From: Nocardia aurantiaca
Lineage (GTDB): Bacteria; Actinomycetota; Actinomycetes; Mycobacteriales; Mycobacteriaceae
Length of the DNA: 64,000 nucleotides
Assembly (NCBI RefSeq): GCF_009708175.1
Contig: NZ_WMBB01000002.1
Coordinates: 62,001-126,000, forward strand
Reading direction: 5' to 3'
Below the pieces are notes generated by a model. That model worked only from the letters and a program-made list of their open reading frames with translations. It searched no databases and was not told where the DNA came from. This document shows positions 8,593 through 18,032 of the stretch, in pieces (within the stretch, counting starts at the first letter, position 1; every line of letters starts with the position of its first letter). The position numbers were made by a program, and so were the translations under genes.

Positions 8593-9348
8593 CTAGCGCG
8601 TGGCGATACGCGTGGGCATGGTCAGCGCCGCCGCGGCGAGGAGTTGATCGAGCGCGTGCTCGACGTCTTCCTTCCACAGGTGCTCATGATCCAGTTCCAA
8701 TCGCAGACGCGGGAATCGGTGATGCGAGGCGACCACCTTGAAGCCGACGTCCTCGAGGAAGTCGGCCTCGATCATGCACTGCTCGGGTGAACACCCGGCC
8801 GGGGTACGGGAACGCAGCGGCGTGCCGATCCGCTCGCGCAGCGTCATGGAACCGATGGCCGGCATGGAGGTGGTCGGCGGATCCCGGCGAATACCGAATG
8901 CCTCGATGGCCCGGACACCACGGCGCACCAGATCGGCCACCACGGCCTGAATCAGCTGATGGGCTACATCCGTGTCCTGATACGGCATTTCGGCGCTCAG
9001 CGTGGTCAGCAGCACCGCGTCCGGGCTCACCGGGGACGTGGGGAACAGTCCGGCGCGCGGCACCGCGCTGGGTGGCGCGTAGAGCGCGCACCCGGCCGGT
9101 CTGTCCTCCACCATGGCGACCTGCCCGCAGGATCCCCACTGCAGCATGACGGTGGAGAGCCAGGCCTCCTTCTCGAAGGTCGGGTCACTGAAGCTATGGG
9201 AATCCGCCGCCACGGCCGGATCGATCTCCCAGAACACGCACCGCCGCGCATGTGCCGGAAGTTTGTCGAGTCCGCCGAGGGTAAGTGCGGTCACGCTGGT
9301 CGACACCGCTCTGCTCAGCCTCCAGCTGTCTGATTCATCCACACTCAC
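8593..9348 (-). CDS. GNAT-like acetyltransferase family protein (Rv3916c type)
   Basis: 251 residues, starting at GTG 9348. The size, content and position downstream of parB match the conserved hypothetical Rv3916c of M. tuberculosis. Weak GNAT features are visible: a central strand region (GQVAMVEDRPAGCALY), then LLTTLSAEMPYQDTDVAHQLIQAVVADLVRRGVRAIEA split across the expected acetyl-CoA-binding helix. I see no clear Q/RxxGxG/A motif, so catalytic activity is uncertain and the substrate is unknown. It is 118 bases downstream of parB and may be cotranscribed with parAB. Confidence 0.7.
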   Translation of the reverse strand: MSVDESDSWRLSRAVSTSVTALTLGGLDKLPAHARRCVFWEIDPAVAADSHSFSDPTFEKEAWLSTVMLQWGSCGQVAMVEDRPAGCALYAPPSAVPRAGLFPTSPVSPDAVLLTTLSAEMPYQDTDVAHQLIQAVVADLVRRGVRAIEAFGIRRDPPTTSMPAIGSMTLRERIGTPLRSRTPAGCSPEQCMIEADFLEDVGFKVVASHHRFPRLRLELDHEHLWKEDVEHALDQLLAAAALTMPTRIATR

Positions 9349-9466
9349 GCCGCATCACACAGTGCTCGCCAGCAAGAATAAGGGATCAACGCTTCACGCC
9401 TCTCCAGGGCCATAAACCCGAGCGTCACAGTGACGTTTCCGCCGCGACCCTCGGGGTGGACCCACT

Positions 9467-10483
9467 CTAGGGCTTCGACTGCTCCATGAGACTGACAATT
9501 CGCTCCAAGTCATCGATGGAGCCGAACTCGACAGTGATCTTGCCTTTGCGCTTGCCGAGACTCACCGTCACGCGAGTGTCGAAGGACTCCGACAACCGCT
9601 CCGCCACGTCCTGCAGACCGGGCATCTGTATCGGCTTGCGCTTGGACGCCGGGGGAGTGACCGCGGCGTCCGGATCCCGGTTCGCCAGTGTGACGGCTTC
9701 CTCGGTGGCCCGGACCGACATGCCTTCCGCCACGATCCGCGCGGCCAGCGCCTCCTGCGCCTCGGCCCCGGCTTCCAGCGCCAGCACAGCGCGGGCATGC
9801 CCGGCCGAGAGCACGCCGGCCGCCACCCGCCGCTGCACCGGAATCGGAAGCTTCAGCAGGCGGATCATATTCGTGACGACCGGACGCGAACGACCGATCC
9901 GCGAGGCCAGTTCCTCATGGGTGACGCCGAACTCCTCCAGCAGCTGCTGGTAGGCGGCCGCCTCTTCGAGCGGGTTCAGCTGCACCCGATGGATGTTCTC
10001 CAGCAACGCATCTCGAAGCATGGAGTCGTCCGCGGTCTCGCGCACGATGGCCGGGATGGCGTCCAGACCCGCCTCCTGGCCGGCCCGCCAGCGCCGCTCA
10101 CCCATGATGAGCTGATAGCGGGGGACCGGCCCGGCCTCGACCTGACGCACCACGATGGGCTGCATCAGACCGAATTCCTTGATGGAATGCACCAGTTCGG
10201 CCAACGCCTCTTCTTCGAAGACGGTGCGCGGCTGCTTGGGGTTCGGCTCGATCTGCTGTGGCGGAATCTCCCGGTACACCGCACCCGCGTCCCTGCCATC
10301 CGCACCCTCGACCGGATCGGGGACACGATGCAGGAATCCCGACGCGGGTTGCGGACCGACCGGGTCGAGGCCGATGACAACATTGGCGGCGGCACTGCCG
10401 AGCCCACCGGGCGTGGTCGCCGGGCCGGTCGGGATCAGTGCCGCGAGGCCGCGCCCCAGTCCCCCCTTCTTCGCCTGACTCAT
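9467..10483 (-). CDS. parB: Chromosome partitioning protein ParB
   Basis: 338 residues, the usual length. The N-terminal tag [14 protein letters not shown] contacts ParA. The CTPase/ParB box contains [10 protein letters not shown] and GERRWRA, the helix-turn-helix includes [21 protein letters not shown], and the C-terminal dimer domain ends in [10 protein letters not shown]. ParB binds parS sites near oriC and spreads by CTP-dependent clamping; six parS-like sites occur in this window. It is encoded downstream of parA with a 51-base gap, in the order parA-parB. Confidence 0.96.
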   Translation of the reverse strand: MSQAKKGGLGRGLAALIPTGPATTPGGLGSAAANVVIGLDPVGPQPASGFLHRVPDPVEGADGRDAGAVYREIPPQQIEPNPKQPRTVFEEEALAELVHSIKEFGLMQPIVVRQVEAGPVPRYQLIMGERRWRAGQEAGLDAIPAIVRETADDSMLRDALLENIHRVQLNPLEEAAAYQQLLEEFGVTHEELASRIGRSRPVVTNMIRLLKLPIPVQRRVAAGVLSAGHARAVLALEAGAEAQEALAARIVAEGMSVRATEEAVTLANRDPDAAVTPPASKRKPIQMPGLQDVAERLSESFDTRVTVSLGKRKGKITVEFGSIDDLERIVSLMEQSKP

Positions 10484-10534
10484 CGGCCTACCGACCCCTT
10501 CCGTTGTTCACCGTTCACCGCCACCGAGATTCAC

Positions 10535-11560
10535 CTACATACCGGATTGTGCGTCCGAAGCGGGCGCAGACGCGGTCTGGCGCGCCGAAGTGCGCGCCGC
10601 GATCTCACGCCCGGCATCGAGGTAGCTCATCGCACCTCGCGAGCCCGGATCGTAATCGAGGACGGTCATGCCGTACCCGGGAGCCTCCGACACCTTGACG
10701 CTGCGGGGGATGACCGCGCGCAGCACCGCCTCACCGAAGTGCGAGCGCACTTCCTCGGCCACCTGGTCGGCGAGCTTGGTGCGGCCGTCGTACATGGTGA
10801 GAACGACGGTGGAGACATGCAATTCGGGATTCAGGTGCGCCTGCACCAGACCGATATTGCGGAGCAGCTGCCCCACGCCCTCGAGTGCGTAGTACTCGCA
10901 CTGGATGGGGATCAGCACCTCCTTGGCGGCGACGAGCGCATTGACGGTGAGCAGACCCAGCGACGGCGGGCAGTCGATCATGACGTAGTCGATGTCGTAC
11001 CCGGCGAGGTTGGCCTCCTGGATGGCGGCCTTGAGCCGGCCTTCGCGAGCGACCATGGAGACGAGTTCGATCTCGGCGCCCGCGAGGTCGATGGTGGCCG
11101 GAATGCAGAGCAGCCGTTCGTTGTGCGGGCTCTGCTGGATGGTGTCACTCACCGCGCACTCACCGATGAGGAGTTCATAGCTGGAGGGGATGCCCGAGTG
11201 GTGTTCGATGCCGAGCGCGGTGCTGGCATTGCCCTGCGGGTCCAGATCGATGACGAGCACCCGCATGCCCTGAATAGCGAGCGCGGCAGCCAGATTCACG
11301 GCTGTGGTGGTCTTGCCTACGCCGCCCTTCTGATTGGCGATGGTGATGATGCGCTGTTCGTGTGGCCGCGGAATCTGAGCATTGGTACCCGACAGCACCT
11401 GACTCGCGCGCTGCGCTTCGGCGGCGATCGGAGTCTCGCTAGCGGAGATGTTCCCGAACGGGGTGCGGCTGAACTCGTCGGTTTCGAAGGGACCGCTATC
11501 GAGCATGCCGGGAACCCGGGACGTTGTTTCCCGTGAAACATTCGCCGGACCGTTGGACAT
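10535..11560 (-). CDS. parA: Chromosome partitioning ATPase ParA
   Basis: 341 residues. The deviant Walker A motif is KGGVGKTTTAVNLAA, Walker B is VLVIDLDPQGNAST, and YVMIDCPPSLG follows. ParA forms the nucleoid-bound gradient that moves ParB-parS complexes apart. It starts at ATG 11560 with TAGGAG 6 bases upstream; the longer frame to 11626 has no such site. Residues 7-12 (NVSRET) are encoded by the parS-like sequence at 11525-11540, as in mycobacterial parA, so the partition site lies inside the gene. Confidence 0.95.
   Translation of the reverse strand: MSNGPANVSRETTSRVPGMLDSGPFETDEFSRTPFGNISASETPIAAEAQRASQVLSGTNAQIPRPHEQRIITIANQKGGVGKTTTAVNLAAALAIQGMRVLVIDLDPQGNASTALGIEHHSGIPSSYELLIGECAVSDTIQQSPHNERLLCIPATIDLAGAEIELVSMVAREGRLKAAIQEANLAGYDIDYVMIDCPPSLGLLTVNALVAAKEVLIPIQCEYYALEGVGQLLRNIGLVQAHLNPELHVSTVVLTMYDGRTKLADQVAEEVRSHFGEAVLRAVIPRSVKVSEAPGYGMTVLDYDPGSRGAMSYLDAGREIAARTSARQTASAPASDAQSGM
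11525..11540. promoter_or_regulatory. parS-like site inside the parA 5' coding region
   Basis: TGTTTCCCGTGAAACA has one mismatch to the consensus TGTTNCACGTGAAACA. It encodes the NVSRET peptide of ParA on the minus strand. Confidence 0.75.
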
Positions 11561-11889
11561 ACAGGCTCCTAACCCGAAGAACTCAAAGACACATGGCCGA
11601 GCAGAATTTCGCGCACTCGGCAGCAACGGCCGCGACGCTGCGTTGTCACCGAGGGCTGGCTCGAATCGGCTGGAAGTCGTTCACGCTCGACGTTCATTAG
11701 CTTGCCAGTAGAGGACACAATACGGAAGTTGAACGGACAGCTTCGCACCGCGACACACCTTCGAGTCTCGGAAAACTCGGAGGAACACGACACTGTTCGC
11801 GAGCATGGCGCCCGCAGGCCCGCTCAAAGGTCGCGACCGGCTTCATGTTTCACATGAAACAACACGACCGCGAATGCGCCGAAGCTTCG
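11561..11889. other. rsmG-parA intergenic region
   Basis: A gap of 329 bases with no convincing gene. It carries the ribosome-binding site and presumably the promoter of parA near its left end, and a parS-like site at 11846-11861. Base composition is more AT-rich than in the neighbouring genes. I recognise nothing else in it. Confidence 0.6.
11846..11861. promoter_or_regulatory. parS-like ParB-binding site
   Basis: TGTTTCACATGAAACA, the same palindrome as at 8516, lies between the end of rsmG and the start of parA. The central CATG replaces CGTG of the consensus. Confidence 0.7.
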
Positions 11890-12627
11890 TCAGTGACGCT
11901 TCGGGCGACCGGTCCCACGACCCCCGCCCTTACGTTCCGCGCGGAGCTCGGCGCGGGCGAGACGTTCGGCACTGATGACGAAGGTCGGCGTCTCCAGCAG
12001 TCCCACACCGCATTCCATCACCTCGGCGTGCCCCGCCCCCGCCTTGGTCAGCTCGTCACGATCACGCTCGAGTTCCTCGGCGGCGCTGATCCCTTTGAGC
12101 GCCAGCATCCGTCCGTGTTCGTGGACCAGCGGCATCGACCACCCCGCCAGCTTCGCCAGGGGAGCGACCGCGCGGGAGGTGACGATGTCCGCGCCGCCCG
12201 CCTCCTTCTTCACACCCGCCTGCTCGGCGCGGCCACGCACGATGAGGACATTGTCGAGTCCCGCCTCGGCGACGAACTCGGCCAGGAAAACCGTCCGGCG
12301 AAGCAGCGGCTCCACCAAGGTGATTCGAAGATCGGGCCGCGCGATGGCGAGCGGGATACCGGGCAGACCCGCGCCGCTGCCGATATCGACCACCCGCATC
12401 CCGTGGGGGATGAGGTCGCCGATCACCGCGCAGTTGAGGATGTGGCGATCCCACAGCCGGGGAACCTCACGGGGACCGATCAATCCGCGCTCCACACCCG
12501 CGGTCGCGAGAGCGGTGTAGTAGAGCCGGGCCTTGTCGAGCCGATCGCCGAAAACGACCGCGGCCGCGGCCGGGGGATCGACCGGACCCGGAGCGGTCAT
12601 CTCGGTGTCAGGTTCCACGTGAAACAT
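11890..12627 (-). CDS. rsmG: 16S rRNA (guanine527-N7)-methyltransferase RsmG (GidB)
   Basis: About 245 residues. It methylates G527 in the 530 loop of 16S rRNA; loss in mycobacteria gives low-level streptomycin resistance. The SAM-binding motif is [16 protein letters not shown], preceded by the family segment [15 protein letters not shown]. The start at ATG 12627 gives the N-terminus MFHVEP, which is encoded by a parS-like site. GGAAGG abuts this ATG, so an in-frame GTG at 12618 or ATG at 12600 are alternatives. The C-terminus is a basic Lys/Arg/Gly tail. A strong hairpin separates it from jag upstream. Confidence 0.95.
   Translation of the reverse strand: MFHVEPDTEMTAPGPVDPPAAAAVVFGDRLDKARLYYTALATAGVERGLIGPREVPRLWDRHILNCAVIGDLIPHGMRVVDIGSGAGLPGIPLAIARPDLRITLVEPLLRRTVFLAEFVAEAGLDNVLIVRGRAEQAGVKKEAGGADIVTSRAVAPLAKLAGWSMPLVHEHGRMLALKGISAAEELERDRDELTKAGAGHAEVMECGVGLLETPTFVISAERLARAELRAERKGGGRGTGRPKRH
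12611..12626. promoter_or_regulatory. parS-like site at the rsmG start codon
   Basis: GGTTCCACGTGAAACA matches TGTTNCACGTGAAACA at all but the first base and keeps the CACGTG core. It encodes FHVEP at the RsmG N-terminus. Confidence 0.75.
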
Positions 12628-12732
12628 CCTTCCGAACGAACTTGCCCAACCCTGCGGGACTCTCGGGGGATCGCGCCCCCGAACCCCCTCGCACGGTGGC
12701 GAATTGCGACGGGGGGACAACCTCAGATAAGC

Positions 12733-12769
12733 GTAGGGCCCCCGGGTCTCTGCAACCCGGGGGCCCTAC
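12733..12769 (-). terminator. Hairpin between jag and rsmG
   Basis: A perfect 15-bp stem (GTAGGGCCCCCGGGT and its complement) with a 7-base loop, 16 bases past the jag stop. There is no U-run, so termination is likely but not certain. Confidence 0.6.
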
Positions 12770-12785
12770 CGCTGTAGACCGCGTG

Positions 12786-13322
12786 TCAGGCGGGGAGCAC
12801 CACCACGCGGCGGTTCGGCTCGACGCCCTCGCTCTCGCTCACGACGCCGTCGAGAGCGGCCACGGCATCGTGGACGATCTTGCGCTCGAACGGAGTCATG
12901 GGGGAGAGGGCTTCACGCTCACCGGTCTCCAGCACTCGCTTAGCGGCCTCGGTACCGAGCGCGCTCAGCTCCGAACGACGCTTGGCGCGCCAGCCCGCGA
13001 CATCCAACATGAGCCGGCTGCGGACACCGGTCGCCTGCTGCACGGCCAGCCGGGTCAGCTCCTGGAGCGCGTCCAGGACCTCACCGCGACGACCCACCAG
13101 CTTCGACAGATCCTTGCCGCCGTCGATGCTCACGACGGCGCGGTCGCCCTCGACATCGAGGTCGATATCGCCGTCGAAGTCGAGGACGTCCAGCAGCTGC
13201 TCCAGGTAGTCGCCGGCGATCTCACCTTCTTCGATGAGGGCTTCCTCGGCGTCGGTCGCGGCGTCCGGGGCCGCCGTCGCTGCCGTCACAGTGGGATCCC
13301 CTCCGTCGGTTTCAACAGTCAT
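12786..13322 (-). CDS. khpB: Jag/KhpB single-stranded nucleic acid binding protein
   Basis: 178 residues. An acidic N-terminal stretch precedes a KH-like domain (LSKLVGRRGEVLDALQELTRLA) and a C-terminal R3H domain (SPMTPFERKIVHDAVAAL, then EPNRRVVV). It partners KhpA in RNA binding and is conserved between yidC and rsmG in actinobacteria (Rv3920c). ATG 13322 is chosen because AAGGAA lies 7 bases upstream; the frame extends to an ATG at 13337 without such a site. It is 30 bases downstream of yidC. Confidence 0.93.
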   Translation of the reverse strand: MTVETDGGDPTVTAATAAPDAATDAEEALIEEGEIAGDYLEQLLDVLDFDGDIDLDVEGDRAVVSIDGGKDLSKLVGRRGEVLDALQELTRLAVQQATGVRSRLMLDVAGWRAKRRSELSALGTEAAKRVLETGEREALSPMTPFERKIVHDAVAALDGVVSESEGVEPNRRVVVLPA

Positions 13323-13352
13323 GGTTGTTTCCTTCATCTGGAGTTGTAAGTC

Positions 13353-14450
13353 TCAGCGACGCCGCTTCTGATTGGCGCGACCACGATTACCGGAACGCTT
13401 CTTGGCGGTGTTCGGCTTGGCGCCGGGCGCGGGCTTGGCCCCGTTCTGGGACGGTTGCGGCGCGTCCTCGACGGCATCGGCCTTGGCGTCCTCGACCTTG
13501 GCGGGCGCCTGCTTCTTACGGACGTCGACCGGCTTGGCGCCCGGCTTCGGGGCGTTCTGCGCTCGACGCTCCAGAGCGGCCCGCTTCTTCTCTTCTTCTT
13601 CCTTCTCGATACGGCCGAAGACGAGGTGCTGCTGCCCGTAGGTCCAGATGTTGTTGGAGACCCAGTAGATCAGGATGGCGACGGGGAGGAACGGACCACC
13701 GACGAGCACGCCGAGCGGGAACACGTACAGCGCCAGCTTGTTCATCATCGCGGCCTGCGGGTTGGCCGCCGCCTCCGCCGACTGCCGGGCCACCGAGGCT
13801 CGGGCGTTCATGTGGGTCGCGATACCGGCGATCACCATGAGCGGAATCGAGACCGCCGCGATGGCCACCTTGCTCGGCACGCCGCCGTAGTCCGCGAAGG
13901 ACTGCAGCACGGTGGCGGGCTCGGTGATGTAGGCCGAGAGGGGAGCGCCGAAGAGCCGGGCACTCAGGAAGGACTGGACGTCGTCCACACCGAAGATGTA
14001 GTTCGGGGTGTGCGCGTTGTCGTAGGGCGTCATACCCAGCTGCCCGATCCCGTGACCGGTTCGGTTGAACGACCGCAGCACGTGGAACAGACCGAGGAAC
14101 ACCGGAACCTGCAGCAGCACCGGCAGACAGCCCATGAGCGGGTTGAAGCCGTGCTCCTTCTGCAGCTTCTGCATCTCGACCGTCATCTGCTGACGGTCGT
14201 TCTTGTACTTCTTCTGCAGTTCCTTGATCTGGGGCTGCAGCTCCTGCATCTGCCGGGTGGTGCGCACCTGCTTCACGAACGGCGTGTAGAGCACCAGCCG
14301 CAACGTGAACACCAGGAACACCACGGCCAGTGCCCAGGCGAATCCGCTGTTCTTGCCCAGCACATACCCGAATGCCTGGTGCCAGAACCACAGAATGGCC
14401 GACACCGGGTAATAGATGAAGTCGAGCACGACGCTATGCACTCCCGTCAT
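13353..14450 (-). CDS. yidC: Membrane protein insertase YidC
   Basis: 365 residues. Five or so membrane segments carry the OxaI/YidC core: [20 protein letters not shown], a charged coiled hairpin ([15 protein letters not shown]), [20 protein letters not shown] and [20 protein letters not shown]. It ends in a basic tail rich in Lys, Arg and Ala that may contact ribosomes. It inserts proteins into the membrane alone or with SecYEG. Its start overlaps the end of yidD by 17 bases, which suggests translational coupling in the rpmH-rnpA-yidD-yidC-jag row. Confidence 0.96.
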   Translation of the reverse strand: MTGVHSVVLDFIYYPVSAILWFWHQAFGYVLGKNSGFAWALAVVFLVFTLRLVLYTPFVKQVRTTRQMQELQPQIKELQKKYKNDRQQMTVEMQKLQKEHGFNPLMGCLPVLLQVPVFLGLFHVLRSFNRTGHGIGQLGMTPYDNAHTPNYIFGVDDVQSFLSARLFGAPLSAYITEPATVLQSFADYGGVPSKVAIAAVSIPLMVIAGIATHMNARASVARQSAEAAANPQAAMMNKLALYVFPLGVLVGGPFLPVAILIYWVSNNIWTYGQQHLVFGRIEKEEEEKKRAALERRAQNAPKPGAKPVDVRKKQAPAKVEDAKADAVEDAPQPSQNGAKPAPGAKPNTAKKRSGNRGRANQKRRR

Positions 14451-14754
14451 TCGTATCGCCGGTCACCGCGGGCGATGATCCTTCGTAAGCTGATGCCGCG
14501 TGCCGGTGCTTGCGCTCCGGAACGGGGTCCCACCCACCAGGGTGCCAGGGCGCACATTTCGCCAAGCGGACGGCCGTCAGTCCGAGCCCGACGAACAGTC
14601 CGCGGGTGCGCAGGGCCGTCACCGCGTACTCACTACACGTGGGGGTGAATCGGCACACCGGCATGCGGGTGGGGGAGATATAGGTCCGATACAGCTCGAT
14701 GAGGAATATCAGAGCTTTGGCCGGTAGCCGGGCAGCGGCGCGCAGTGCGTTCAT
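14434..14754 (-). CDS. yidD: Membrane protein insertion efficiency factor YidD
   Basis: 106 residues. The family core is [26 protein letters not shown] with three conserved cysteines and a following [14 protein letters not shown]. It assists YidC-dependent insertion at the inner face of the membrane. Its ATG overlaps the rnpA stop by four bases (ATGA). Confidence 0.95.
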   Translation of the reverse strand: MNALRAAARLPAKALIFLIELYRTYISPTRMPVCRFTPTCSEYAVTALRTRGLFVGLGLTAVRLAKCAPWHPGGWDPVPERKHRHAASAYEGSSPAVTGDTNDGSA

Positions 14755-15122
14755 GAGAGGGCGCCGAGCTTGCGCAATCCGCTGTGCAACTGGCGCAGCA
14801 GTTCGTCGGAGGGAGCGTCGGCGGCACCCGGCAGGGCGCGAATGACAACGTCTGCGCCGCCGGGCAATTCGGCCGTCAAGCTCGCGCAGATATGACGCAG
14901 GCGGCGGGCCACCCGGTGGCGTACCACCGCCGGACCCACCGCCTTGCTGACGATCAAGCCGAAACGCGGACCGCCCACCCGGATGGCCGGGGTCGATCCG
15001 CTCGACTGATCGTCGTGTAGCAGTACGTGCACAACGAGGTCCCGTCTCCCGATCCGCCGGCCCTGGCGCACCGTCCGGGAAAAGTCGATGCGCCGGTGCA
15101 GCCGGTAGGGCTCAGGCAGCAC
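14751..15122 (-). CDS. rnpA: Ribonuclease P protein component
   Basis: 123 residues. It binds RNase P RNA and helps 5' maturation of tRNAs. The RNR signature is VRHRVARRLRHIC, preceded by FGLIVSKAVG. The GTG start at 15122 (VLPEPYRLHRR) fits the family N-terminus; the frame upstream of it is low-complexity and overlaps the rpmH promoter and gene region. It is separated from rpmH by 88 bases. Confidence 0.94.
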   Translation of the reverse strand: MLPEPYRLHRRIDFSRTVRQGRRIGRRDLVVHVLLHDDQSSGSTPAIRVGGPRFGLIVSKAVGPAVVRHRVARRLRHICASLTAELPGGADVVIRALPGAADAPSDELLRQLHSGLRKLGALS

Positions 15123-15210
15123 CTGAGCATCCAGCGGAGTGCGGGCGGATGGGGGACCGGAGACCGGACGGCGAGTCGCACATACGACGCCGCACTCCGG
15201 GGTTACCGAA

Positions 15211-15354
15211 TCAGGCCGTGAGCTTGGCGCGGCCCTTGCCACGGCGCGCCGACACGATGGCGCGGCCCGCACGGGTGCGCATCCGGAGACGGAACCCATG
15301 GACCCGCGCCCGACGACGGTTGTTCGGCTGGAACGTCCGCTTGCCCTTGGCCAC
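15211..15354 (-). CDS. rpmH: 50S ribosomal protein L34
   Basis: 47 residues, highly basic, with the family sequence [20 protein letters not shown] and [14 protein letters not shown]. It starts at GTG 15354, preceded by GAGGAG at 15363-15368. It is the first gene of the minus-strand row leading away from the origin. Confidence 0.97.
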   Translation of the reverse strand: MAKGKRTFQPNNRRRARVHGFRLRMRTRAGRAIVSARRGKGRAKLTA

Positions 15355-15369
15355 GGTCAACACTCCTCT

Positions 15370-15992
15370 AGGTGGTGGGCGTCCGGTGACGCCCGAAGCT
15401 TGTCGGTGAAACGGTGCTCTCGACGGACGGGAGTCCATCGGTGCAATACCCTTGTCGGCACGGGCAGCAGACAGCCGCCACCGCACCATAGGGTGACTGT
15501 AGAAGGGTACTTACCCCCTCGACGAGGGTCAAACTCGGGGGTAGGAGGCTCCTTGCCTTCCCGAGCCTCAGCGCACAGTCGAGACTCGTGACCGGCCGTG
15601 CCCTCGTACCGGCCGTCCCGCGCAACAGCGATTCTGGGCGTTCCCGACGCGTGACCCCGAACTCACCAGATCAGTCGTCGCGTGGCGACCTCCAGCGCGT
15701 TCGTGTCGCGGCGACCGTTCGTGTACGGTCCTTGCCAGTCCTCCATTGCGACTGCGATCACCTTTGCCAGCCGATTGCTGTGAAGCCGCAGGTACGCGCC
15801 CGATTCAGCGGATCAGACACGCGGTCTGGCGTATCCCCAGGTTGTCCACATCTGTGGATAATTGTGTGGAAATACCCCTGGAGTGGCATATTCGTAGGGC
15901 CGACGCAGCCTCGCCGACGCCCGGTGACTGGGGGAGCCGAGCAGCACGGGCCGTCTGCTCCTATCGACCTACATCCGGGGAGGACTACGTTC
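15370..15992. promoter_or_regulatory. rpmH-dnaA divergent promoter region
   Basis: About 620 bases without a gene, between the divergent rpmH and dnaA genes. Near the dnaA side it carries three DnaA-box-like sequences (15842-15873) and a moderately AT-rich stretch. Promoters for both directions must lie here, but their hexamers are not clear to me. Confidence 0.6.
15842..15873. promoter_or_regulatory. DnaA boxes upstream of dnaA
   Basis: TTGTCCACA at 15842-15850 is a perfect actinobacterial DnaA box. TGTGGATAA at 15853-15861 is a perfect TTATCCACA on the other strand, and TGTGGAAAT follows at 15865-15873. They lie about 120-150 bases before the dnaA start and suggest autoregulation by DnaA. 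Confidence 0.8.
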
Positions 15993-17969
15993 GTGGACGA
16001 CGAGCAGAATGTGCTGACCGCTGTCTGGCCGGAGGTGATCGCCGAATTGGCGACCGGTTCCGCGGATGGGGAGATCCAGCCGGTCAGCAAGGCTCACAAG
16101 GCGTGGCTCAACACTATCGAACCGATCACCTTCGCGCAGGGGTTCGCTCTGCTGTCGGTGCCGGGCACGATGGCGCAGGTCACGGTCGAGCGCGACCTGC
16201 GGGAGCTCATTCTGCGATCCCTGGCCCGCCGCGGACTCCAGGTCGAGGGTCTGGGGGTGCGCATTCGCGCGCAACAGAATCCGCCCGCCGGTCGCTCGGG
16301 GAATGCCCCGCGGCATGCGCGCATGACCACCCGGCCCGAACGCCCCCGTGAACCCGAGCCGGCGCCTCCGGCGTACCAGCCCGAACCGCCCATGGCGGAG
16401 CGTTCACAGCCGATGTACCAGAACCCACCGGAGTACGCGGCGCCCCGCTACCTGCCTCCTCAGGACTACCCGGTCGAGTACGACGATCGAGATGCTTATC
16501 CACCTGTGGAATTCGGGCAGCCGCCGATGGCCGAAGAGTTGCCGAGGTTGGTCGGCGAGCCGCCCGCCCCGGCCCGACGCCGCGACAACCACCGCGGCGC
16601 GCCCCTACCGCCCGGACAGGAGTCGCTGTTCTCGCCGGATCCCGACGACGAACCGGTCCGTCCCGCGCCGCAGCGGTACTCGGACGAGCCCGCGCCGCAA
16701 CGGTATTCCGATGAGCCCGCGCCCCAGCGCTACGTGGACGAGCCCTCGTCCCAGCGCTACGTGGACGAGCCCGCGCCCCAGCGGTACGCCGACGAACCCG
16801 CGCCGCGGTACCAGGACGAGGCTGTCGCGCGTCGGCCGGTCGACGAATCGCACGACGACGAGCCGGTGGTCAACGTCCGCAATTCCTGGCCGACCTATTT
16901 CAACCGGACGCCCGAGCGCGAGCCCGCGCCCGCGCCGTCCTCGGCCAGCCTGAACGCGAAGTACACCTTCGAGACCTTCGTCATCGGCGCGTCCAACCGC
17001 TTCGCGCACGCCGCGGCGGTGGCCATCGCGGAGGCTCCGGCCCGCGCCTACAACCCGCTGTTCGTCTGGGGCGCTTCGGGTTTGGGCAAGACGCACCTGC
17101 TACACGCGGCCGGCCACTACGCCCAGCGGTTGTTCCCGGGCATGCGGGTGAAGTACGTGTCCACCGAGGAATTCACCAACGACTTCATCAACTCGCTGCG
17201 TGACGACCGGAAGGTGGCGTTCAAGCGCCGCTACCGGGAGACCGACATCCTGCTGGTCGACGACATCCAGTTCATCGAGGGCAAGGAAGGTATCCAGGAG
17301 GAGTTCTTCCACACCTTCAACACCCTGCACAACGCCAACAAGCAGATCGTGGTGTCCTCCGACCGGCCGCCGAAGCAGTTGGCGACGCTGGAGGAGCGGC
17401 TGCGCACCCGCTTCGAGTGGGGACTCATCACCGATGTGCAGCCGCCGGAGCTCGAGACCCGCATCGCGATCCTGCGCAAGAAGGCCCGCATGGACCGCCT
17501 CGACGTGCCGCACGATGTGCTCGAGCTCATCGCCAGCCGGGTGGAGCGCAATATCCGCGAGCTCGAGGGCGCACTCATCCGGGTCACGGCGTTCGCGTCG
17601 CTGAACGGGCAGCCGCTGGATCTGTCGCTGGCCGAGGTGGTGTTGCGCGACCTCATGCCGGACACCGCGACGCTGGAGATCACGGCGGCCACGATCATGG
17701 CGGTGACCGCGGAGTACTTCAATACGACGCTGGAGGAGCTGACCGGTCCCGGTAAGGCGCGTCCGCTGGCGCAGGCCAGGCAGATCGCCATGTATCTGTG
17801 CCGAGAGCTCACCGACCTATCGCTGCCCAAGATCGGCCAGGCCTTCGGCCGCGACCACACCACGGTCATGTACGCCGAGAAGAAGGTGCGCAAGGAGATG
17901 ACCGAGCGGCGCCGGGTTTACGACCAGGTTCAAGAACTCACAGCCCGAATCAAACAACGTTCGCGCTGA
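15993..17969 (+). CDS. dnaA: Chromosomal replication initiator DnaA
   Basis: 658 residues, long for DnaA because of the linker. Domain I (about 1-85) is followed by a long Pro/Glu/Tyr-rich domain II containing six tandem units of QRYxDEPAP type at 227-276. The AAA+ domain III has Walker A GASGLGKT at 360-367 and Walker [13 protein letters not shown], and domain IV carries the DNA-binding signature [14 protein letters not shown]. It binds DnaA boxes in oriC and melts the origin. It starts at GTG 15993 with GGGGAGGA 8 bases upstream; the frame stays open further 5' but overlaps the DnaA boxes. Confidence 0.97.
   Translation: MDDEQNVLTAVWPEVIAELATGSADGEIQPVSKAHKAWLNTIEPITFAQGFALLSVPGTMAQVTVERDLRELILRSLARRGLQVEGLGVRIRAQQNPPAGRSGNAPRHARMTTRPERPREPEPAPPAYQPEPPMAERSQPMYQNPPEYAAPRYLPPQDYPVEYDDRDAYPPVEFGQPPMAEELPRLVGEPPAPARRRDNHRGAPLPPGQESLFSPDPDDEPVRPAPQRYSDEPAPQRYSDEPAPQRYVDEPSSQRYVDEPAPQRYADEPAPRYQDEAVARRPVDESHDDEPVVNVRNSWPTYFNRTPEREPAPAPSSASLNAKYTFETFVIGASNRFAHAAAVAIAEAPARAYNPLFVWGASGLGKTHLLHAAGHYAQRLFPGMRVKYVSTEEFTNDFINSLRDDRKVAFKRRYRETDILLVDDIQFIEGKEGIQEEFFHTFNTLHNANKQIVVSSDRPPKQLATLEERLRTRFEWGLITDVQPPELETRIAILRKKARMDRLDVPHDVLELIASRVERNIRELEGALIRVTAFASLNGQPLDLSLAEVVLRDLMPDTATLEITAATIMAVTAEYFNTTLEELTGPGKARPLAQARQIAMYLCRELTDLSLPKIGQAFGRDHTTVMYAEKKVRKEMTERRRVYDQVQELTARIKQRSR
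16671..16820 (+). repeat. Tandem 27-bp repeat in the DnaA domain II linker
   Basis: Five full 27-base units plus a partial sixth, encoding [45 protein letters not shown] and RYQDE. Codon-level differences between units show it is not a very recent expansion. Confidence 0.9.
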
Positions 17970-17984
17970 TCCACAATCCACAGG

Positions 17985-18017
17985 ACCCCACGTCATCTGA
18001 CGTGGGGTTCTTTGTTT
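17985..18017 (+). terminator. Rho-independent terminator of dnaA
   Basis: A perfect 11-bp stem ACCCCACGTCA/TGACGTGGGGT closed by TC, followed by TCTTTGTTTT. It starts 15 bases after the dnaA stop and would keep dnaA transcription out of oriC. Confidence 0.88.
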
Positions 18018-18032
18018 TCCGGGGTTGTGGAC

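Noticed and set aside
9797..11536. A 579-codon plus-strand open frame spanning parB and parA
   Set aside because: It runs through two well-supported genes on the other strand and matches no family.
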